DNA of 64,000 nt from Melampsora larici-populina 98AG31 (lineage: Eukaryota; Basidiomycota; Pucciniomycetes; Pucciniales; Melampsoraceae). Positions 57,361-64,000 of this stretch are shown here, one piece after another. The stretch spans positions 701,940-765,939 of the forward strand of contig NW_006768781.1 in assembly GCF_000204055.1 (NCBI RefSeq), read 5' to 3'. The notes beneath the pieces are model-generated. The model worked only from the letters and a program-made list of their open reading frames with translations, ran no database searches and was not told the origin of the DNA. A program made the position numbers and the translations under genes. Position 1 is the first letter of the stretch; every line of letters starts with the position of its first letter.

Positions 57361-60300
57361 AGCTTATGTGAAGTGTATAAATCAATCCAAGAGAAAGTGC
57401 CAAGAAGTAAAATCAAGACTGATGCAATATAGAAGAATTATCAGACCTCAACAGAATCAACTAAAACAAAAAACTAACGGACTAAGAAGTGGTGAAGCGA
57501 AAATGAATGATGAATACTCAAATACAAACAAGAAGAAGATGACGTTTTTTTACGAGAAAGATGTTTAGCGCGTAAAGCTGAAGTCTTCACCACTCTCTCT
57601 TATACTCTTTACTGTTTTCAGCTGAACAACATATCTGGTACATGCTTTTCCCCAAGTAAAGGCATTAGTACCCACCGGAGATCTAGGATGATACGAAGTG
57701 AAAGGCCCAAGCGTCCTTGATCAAACGCTTATCCTTTTTTTTCAATGGCAACTTTGTACACAGACCCAGATGCAGAGCTCGAGCCGGGATCAAAGAGACC
57801 GTTGATCTTGGCCCTTGTTCTCTTGTAAACAAATAATTTGATCATCTCATCCCCACTACCCGCATCAAAGGATAAAGGGATCTGTATCGTCTTGGGCTGG
57901 GGACCCACCAACAACTTACCATAACCAGAAAAAAATCTGCCGAGGTAAGTTTTAGACAAGATAAACGCCTGTTTGATATCGAAGTCAAGACAATAGTTTT
58001 TTCGTGGAGATACCTAATTTTTCCCTCCGAAGGCTCTCGAGAGGATCATGAAGAGGAAAAAAGGGACTTCACAAAGGTAAGGCTTGAGGATTTTTCTTCT
58101 AGGATCCAACTCGAAGCTTTAGGTAAATATTGATTATCTTCATATGAATTGATGCATTTGACGTCTTTGCTTACTTAACCATATTAACAAATTGGGTGTG
58201 AAACGATGGGAGGTGGACGCCACACAGGATAAGAAAGACTCCGAAGACATATTTTCCAGATGAGTTCAATTACATCACCTTCGATGCCTTTCAGTGATTC
58301 CTTTAAGCAAACTCTGAAGGATATGATGAATTTGAGTATTAGGAAAGTGGATCACTAATTCCCCGGTGAGAGAAGACGCGAATCCATTACACGGATGTAT
58401 GAAGCGCCTTGTATTGAGGTTATGGAAGTGGGATTCAAGTAAGGCAGAAAAAAAACCTCCAAACGAAAAGTAAGTGCAATTTGACTGTATCAATCTTGCC
58501 AAGGAAGCTCAGGGCATAGGACCAAACGGGATTACCACAGCTAATTTTATCAATACACACACAAACACAAGTATAAAGGGGAAGAAGAGTAGATGGCAGA
58601 TATCTGTTTGAATGAGGAAGATTGTCCTGGCCGCACATAAATATGGATCGCCGGTTTCGGGGTCCGAGCGCGGTGAGAGGACGGCTCTCTGCAGCTAGAG
58701 TTGTGGGTGCCTGCCAGTCTCCCAGAACTCATCCTTTGCCTTCATTCTATGAAACCCACCCCGATCATCAGTGTGGTTGAAACAAAGTGTGATTGATATT
58801 TGGAGGCAAAAGCTCAAGAGCTGCAGGTACGGATTCGGAACCAACCGAGATTGATTGACTCAGTGCGTCGTCCACGATAATGATAGTCTAAGTGGCCGTG
58901 AATCCATGAAGCAAGCGAGAGAAGAGTTGAGAGACACAGCCGATGCAGTCATAGAGGCTTGCACTTTGAACATGATGATGAGGATTTGCACGGAATAAGT
59001 GGGCAAATCCGTCAAGCCACTGAGCTTGCTTTTCATAAATCCAGTATTTATATGACGATCGAATCTTCAATCGGTGTTCGTATTCTCATTTATAAGCCGC
59101 GACTGGCCGGACGCTAGAGTCGATTGTCAAATTAATCGAAAGCAGATTGAGAGCTTCCGTGTAAAGGGGGCGGAGAGGAATTCAGGTCTCAAGACGGGTA
59201 GGGAATCAGTGGGGATGCGTCGCATCTTCGGAACTGATCTGAATGATGAGTAGTCCATTAAGCTGAATGTTGAAGAGCCGGAGTAGGAAAGACTTCTACA
59301 TTTGAGGGCCCCTTCAAGGCCCTCTGCAAGACGATGTGGGCTACGTTGCTCAATCATCACAGCTCCAAAGGCCATGTCAGCCTATGTTCTCGTCTGCAGG
59401 CTTCTTGGTTGGATGTGAGACATAACTGAATGGACTAGAAGCTGGCAGTACAGTTGAGAATTGACCGGAGGCGGTCATTGAACTGACCACCCGCTGAAGA
59501 GATGTTGTTGACGGATTGTGAATCGCATTCGCAACGCAGGATTCGGTAAGGAGCCGCTGATTGATGTAAATCCCAGCTTTTATTTTGATAATACAATACA
59601 GTTGTACCGCTGAACTGTAACAAAAAGTGGATGAGAAATAAAAAACGTGAAAGTGCAAACTGTTATGTAAATTCAAAATTGACTCATCCAAATAAAAATT
59701 AAAATTAAACTGAGTCTTGAAAGTTTCATTTTGCTCATTAATCAAGGACTGACCATCTCACCAGACACAGTCACTTCTGACCACACACACTTCCACTGCC
59801 CTCAGATCTGAGCTGAGATCGGTCGGCTCAAACACCGATTGTCAGAAACTGACTTTCAGCCCACCCAGCAGCAATCAAATCTCACTTAGCGCTTTGGTTG
59901 ATTCACATCATTTTGCAATCAATCATTCCCTATCATCTTCTCAATTCATTCTCCACGCCTTGCTTCAATTCCATCTCACATCTATATTACATAAATTTTG
60001 ACTATCACTCCACAATAATTACCTCTATTTCGTTGAATCTTGCTCTTCCTCTGTTTATGGTCTTAGAACCTTTTATGAGAGAAATGCGGGCAAAATTGTC
60101 GTTCGACTTTACTGAATCGTCTTCAAAGTACGGGTAATGGAAGGAGAAGCTTATATGTAAATGAATCAAGCTAATTCAGTAAGGAACCAACCAAGTCAAA
60201 TCTTTGAGACTACCACTGAACAAAAACCCACAATTTCAAACATTGTGATATATTCTTCACTTTTTGAGGATTTTTGTTAGCCATCCTACCAGCAAAAAAA

Positions 60301-61344
60301 AGAAACATGTCTTCCAGATAATTTCACAGCTTGATCGCGGTCTCAAAGACCCCTCAATGTTAACTATGTCTTTGGTTAGATATGGGGTATTGGCTGTCTT
60401 CAATCTTGCTTTTCTGATTTTTCATTATTCCAATCTGGTTGTTTTGTTGTTGAGAGTCTTAATGGAAATCAATGAGGTAAGTCGTACAACAGCCATGCTT
60501 TTATGGGCGCGTGCGCAGGAGGAGAACTCAAAAGCTCTGAATTATCACTCGGGTATGCATCAAGCAACGATTTTTGTCTCAATCGAAGTAAATCGCTGTA
60601 TATTGACCGTATGCTCTTGGATGGTTCTGGCCCACTCTCGATGGAAATGCAAACCCAGATTGAAGATTGATTCCACATACATAGTCAGTGCAATTCTTGA
60701 CAAAGCGGCCATACACAAAGCCTTTGAACCCCGTTCCGCATCTCCACCAAAGCTTCAGACTGGGCTGCTTGCCTCGGACTCTGATGTCATCAGCTCTCCA
60801 TGAGCTGGCTCGGTTGGTGACTTAATGAATTATGTGAAGATAAGTTGTAGAATAATTGTCGAGTTGAAATCAAGCTGAGGTGTGGACAGTGATGAAAATT
60901 GATTGTTGACATGACGAGATTGAGCTGGAATTTTGAGCTCGAATTGCAGACATGAACCGGATCGATTTCGGCTGATCTCGACCAACTTCACTTCGCCTTG
61001 TTCCGTGATGATATAATTTTCATTCTCCTGGTCTACACTCATTTTGGGCCGTCGTAATTCTAACATATTCGATAATCTGTTTTCTCACAGACCTCAATCA
61101 ATCTGGGAGGGTTATAACTATGCTCCTGTCGATGGCTCCTTTGCCGTTACTCACCAGTACATCTTTATTCGCCTCGTGATCGTTGGTTTCCTCGAAGGAA
61201 CATTTTTATAACACCTTTAATAATCAATTAATAATTTTTGCCTTTGTTTCTTCTGTGAAGATAGTTGTACTGCTAGTACTCACCTATAGTTGACATTGAA
61301 TACCATTCCTTTCGCCTTATACTATATACGAAAACATTTCGAGA
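57361..61344. other. Intergenic, two uncertain small frames
   Basis: About 4 kb. A 76-codon frame on the minus strand (57959-57729; contains TIQIPLSFDAGSGDEMIKLF) could be the last exon of a gene with unrecognised upstream exons. A 179-codon frame on the plus strand (60264-60803) has two hydrophobic segments (VLAVFNLAFLIFHYSNLVVL), but no family or splice support. The rest, including 58000-59900, shows nothing I can name. The last 300 bp are the CCC1-gene promoter. Confidence 0.35.
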
Positions 61345-62679
61345 ATGTCAAGAGCAATGAACCAACACACCTCTCCGCAACTCTCAGTGCCTCAGGAAGT
61401 TGATAACAGAAATCCATTACAAACCGGCGAGTCACCTATGGTCGAAGGTCTTTCCACATACCCACCATTTCAAAACGATCAAGAAACCAGCAAAATTTTG
61501 GTCAACAAAGATCACGACGAAGACGATGATGACGACAAGAGAACGTTAATCGACCCCGATGTACTTCGCGATGTGTAAGCGCATTTAATCCATTCTTATG
61601 CACCCATCCCAGCAGAGATTTACTGATGACTTCCTTTTCCGTAGCATTATTGGTCTAAGTGATGGGTTGACAGTTCCTTTCGGGCTCACGGCCGGATTGT
61701 CTTCTTTGGGGTCTTCGAAATTAGTCGTGGTCGCAGGCCTTGCTGAGGTATGTCATGAATTACTTTATATCATGAAGTCGTCCACATGTTTACAATCGCT
61801 ATCCAACTTTCACAGCTCATTTCAGGCGCCATCTCCATGGGCATCGGAGGCTATCTCGCTTCAGAAGCAGAGCGAGATCAGTTCCGCTACATGCAAAGAA
61901 AGATTAGAGCTCGTGTCGCTCGTTCGACTCCACAACAAATGGAAACCAAAGTTGACGCAATCTTGGCACCCATGGGAATTCGATCTGATATTTCTAGCGC
62001 CGTTGCCTATGATCTACTCCAAGTCGAAAGCCAATTCGAACTGATTCCAACCGAACCTCCTCGTACTGGACTCTGGAACACATGCACAAACATGCTGTCC
62101 AAAAGACGTGAATCTTACAAGTCAATCTCAAGCCCAGAAGAAGTCGAAAATGGTTCGACCTCCGAGGCAGGCTCAGAGGATGCAGGCATGACAGCTTTCC
62201 TTTTGAAGTTTGGAGAGGGACAAGAAGAAGTTCCTACAATCCGTCTGTACATATCCGCTTGTACCATAGGTATCGCTTATTTCTTAGGTGGTCTCATCCC
62301 AATGGTAAGTTTCCGCCTTTCATCAACGCTTGTGTCTTACAACCAGCTCATCAACAAAACAACTCTGTTTCTCAGGCCCCATACTTTTTTGTTGAAAAGG
62401 CTCGAGACGCGTTAGGATGGAGTGTCGGGGTGATGACAATTACTCTCATCATCTTTGGGATTCTCAAGGTAATGCTCTTCCATCTGCACCTAAACACTCC
62501 ATCGTGATAACTGACTATGCGTTTCTCAGGCCTACTTCACTGGTGCCGAAATAGGATTTTTTGGCTACATGAAGGCGAGCGCTTCGACTATTGTGGTAGG
62601 AGGTGCAGCAGCAGCAGCCAGTTATCTAGTCGTTGCAACTTTGGAGAACCCTACCACCTCGATGGCCAACCCCTTATGA
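61345..62679 (+). CDS. CCC1/VIT1-family vacuolar iron (manganese) transporter
   Basis: Exons 61345-61574, 61645-61747, 61816-62304, 62376-62468, 62530-62679; 354 residues, length usual for the family. Proteins of this family move cytosolic Fe2+ or Mn2+ into the vacuole. An acidic, disordered N-terminus (DHDEDDDDDKRTLIDPD) precedes the five membrane segments: IIGLSDGLTVPFGLTAGLSS, LISGAISMGIGGYLASEAER (the family signature with GGYLA), then a cytosolic loop with Glu-rich helices (MQRKIRARVARSTPQQ) that bind metal in relatives, IRLYISACTIGIAYFLGGLI, ALGWSVGVMTITLIIFGIL and ASASTIVVGGAAAAASYLV. No iron-regulatory site can be named. Confidence 0.95.
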
Positions 62680-63478
62680 TCAAGAAAGGTTTAGATAATA
62701 ATGAGTTCTCAACCCACATTGTACCATTCTGTGAATTCCACACGTCCTTTTTAGTTCTACAGACAAAATGCAGGCAAAGAAAAGAAACACAAACTTGATA
62801 ATAGATTTTGATAACAGCATGCCGTTTTAGACCTCCTCGAGCTCATGAACACTCTCGCGCAACGCAATACAAAAATTTACACATCCCAACCCACACGGGC
62901 ACCTGAGCATAAAAAAACTTTAGCTACATTGCCCACAGGGAGCCCCCTTCAACCTCAGCCCATGCGTTGCGTTTTCATCATGCTGGAGCTATTTGGAGAC
63001 ACAATGTTCTTGCGCTGATGGACAAGTTACTCAACTTCGATGTGTAACAAGAGTTATATTTTCTTCTCCTTGTATGCAGCCTGACACCCGCGATGTGCGC
63101 CTATCACCAAATAAGCTATAAATTGATGTTATGTACATATTCTTAAAACTCAGTCCGATTGTACCTCTGGAAAATCTGAGTAGATCTAAAAGTCATCTCA
63201 ACCTGCACCCCAAGCGTTATCATTTTGGGCTTATGGAAACTTATGAGTGGCAAGAAGCTTATCCAAATAATAGTTCAGGGTAAGTCAATAATTTTGACAG
63301 CCAATTTTCATTATACATATTAAAAAATTGAATCATCTTTACTGAGGGAGTACTACAAAAAACTTGGTGGAAAAAAAATCAATGCTGGTTTGTCGCCGGA
63401 GAGATCTAGGGGTAGTTCTACAAGGGGAGCTAAAGCACATGTCGGGTGCCCCAAACTGTCTTGTAAGCATACAGAGGC
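62680..63478. other. Intergenic between convergent genes
   Basis: About 800 bp between the CCC1-family gene and the partial gene at the right edge, both ending towards it. No feature recognised. Confidence 0.5.
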
Positions 63479-64000
63479 TTAAGCTACCACAAGACGAATC
63501 AAAGCGTTGAACCAATGTCCGATGGATATGCGACGTTTGATAGGTGGTCTTTTGTCCACAGAGCTCATAGGTGAGCGTAAGTATCCGGTCTGTATGGGCC
63601 GAGTGGGAGACGGGGGAAGGTACGAGGCTTCTTGCGTTCTAAGCCCTTTGACTTTCCTCGTCTCATCTGGTGCAGACTGCGGTCTGTGGAGTCTGGGTCG
63701 ACCTTCCAAGGTGAAAGATGGTAGAGACAACTCGGCTACAAATGGGGAAAGAGAGAAAGCAAGTTTAGTGTATATTCTACGAGTTAGTTATAGTAAGATC
63801 AGATGGATGATTCCCGGTTGATGCGTACGTCGTTGATCTGATTCTCTTTTGTAAGGCTCGGGCTTCACCAAGTTAGATGGGACAGGGTGCGATGGATTCG
63901 AGGATTCGGAGTGGGGTTTTGAAAGAGGAAGAGCTGCAAGAAGATTCGAAGGCGCAAAGAGTATCAGCTCCGTATAGTTGGATAAATCTGCCTGGATTAT
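63479..64000 (-). CDS. C-terminal exons of a gene running off the right edge
   Basis: Two exons: from the edge to 63829 (ends PEPYKRESDQR) and 63735-63479. A GTACGC donor and a TTTGTAG acceptor join them in frame. The visible part is Ser/Pro-rich, basic and disordered (LHRPQSAPDETRKVKG, SSVDKRPPIKRRISIGHW). No domain can be named; the start lies outside the window. Confidence 0.5.

Noticed and set aside
60264..60803. 179-codon frame with hydrophobic stretches
   Set aside because: No family, no clear start context and no supporting exon; left as an uncertain frame in the intergenic entry.
1..64000. CRISPR arrays, rRNA and tRNA genes, bacterial operons
   Set aside because: Spliced genes show a eukaryotic genome. 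No regularly spaced repeat array or rRNA was seen, and no tRNA cloverleaf was recognised by eye; a tRNAscan run would settle the latter.

Overview
The window looks like one contig of a TE-rich basidiomycete genome, most likely a rust fungus (Pucciniales; Melampsora or a relative is my guess). The basis is: many short introns (about 55-130 nt, mostly GT-AG) inside every gene; AT-rich intergenic DNA; Ser/Thr-rich secreted proteins; and nested Tc1/mariner, pogo/Fot1 and PIF/Harbinger transposons. I had no database, so species and family names rest on recognised motifs. Exon joins were chosen by hand from splice signals. For every multi-exon model the exon lengths sum to a whole number of codons.

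Layout. 0-4.3 kb: the 5' exon of a secreted protein (minus) and alanine aminotransferase copy 1 (minus). 4.7-7 kb: a 115-bp tandem duplication and a TIR-bounded AT-rich element. 7.4-10.8 kb: LTR-like repeats around an AT-rich repeat that carries a pogo-type MITE. 10.85-21.03 kb: a Tc1/mariner element with about 130-bp TIRs that encodes a transposase plus a second convergent gene; that gene's third intron is swollen by a 6-kb, Helitron-like insertion. 21-27 kb: two more copies of the AT-rich repeat, one split by a complete pogo/Fot1 element (22630-25488). 29.5-31.4 kb: alanine aminotransferase copy 2, with the same exon phases as copy 1. 32.8-34.7 kb: a cyclin-domain gene. 38-46.2 kb: a Harbinger-type transposase convergent with an 878-residue gene, whose fifth intron holds a complete, second PIF/Harbinger element (41988-44858). 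47.2-51.58 kb: an unrecognised 4.4-kb element with perfect 19-bp TIRs and two divergent genes, no recognisable transposase. 53-64 kb: ordinary host genes (secreted repeat-rich protein, conserved hypothetical, CCC1/VIT1 iron transporter, the end of another gene).

Main points. (1) Three unrelated DDE transposons each carry a disabling change that is a C-to-T transition in a TCG context: Glu-to-Lys at the third catalytic residue in two, and CGA-to-TGA in the third. This fits TCG-biased RIP-like mutation, described, as I recall, for Pucciniomycotina. (2) The inner Harbinger element landed in the TAA of a GTAAGC splice donor, and its own first bases rebuild a donor (GTAAGA), so the host gene may still splice. 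(3) The Tc1/mariner accessory protein and one protein of the 47-51 kb element share a SAM-like helical domain. This suggests a lineage-specific helper or adaptor family used by different transposons, and it is the best candidate here for an undescribed system.
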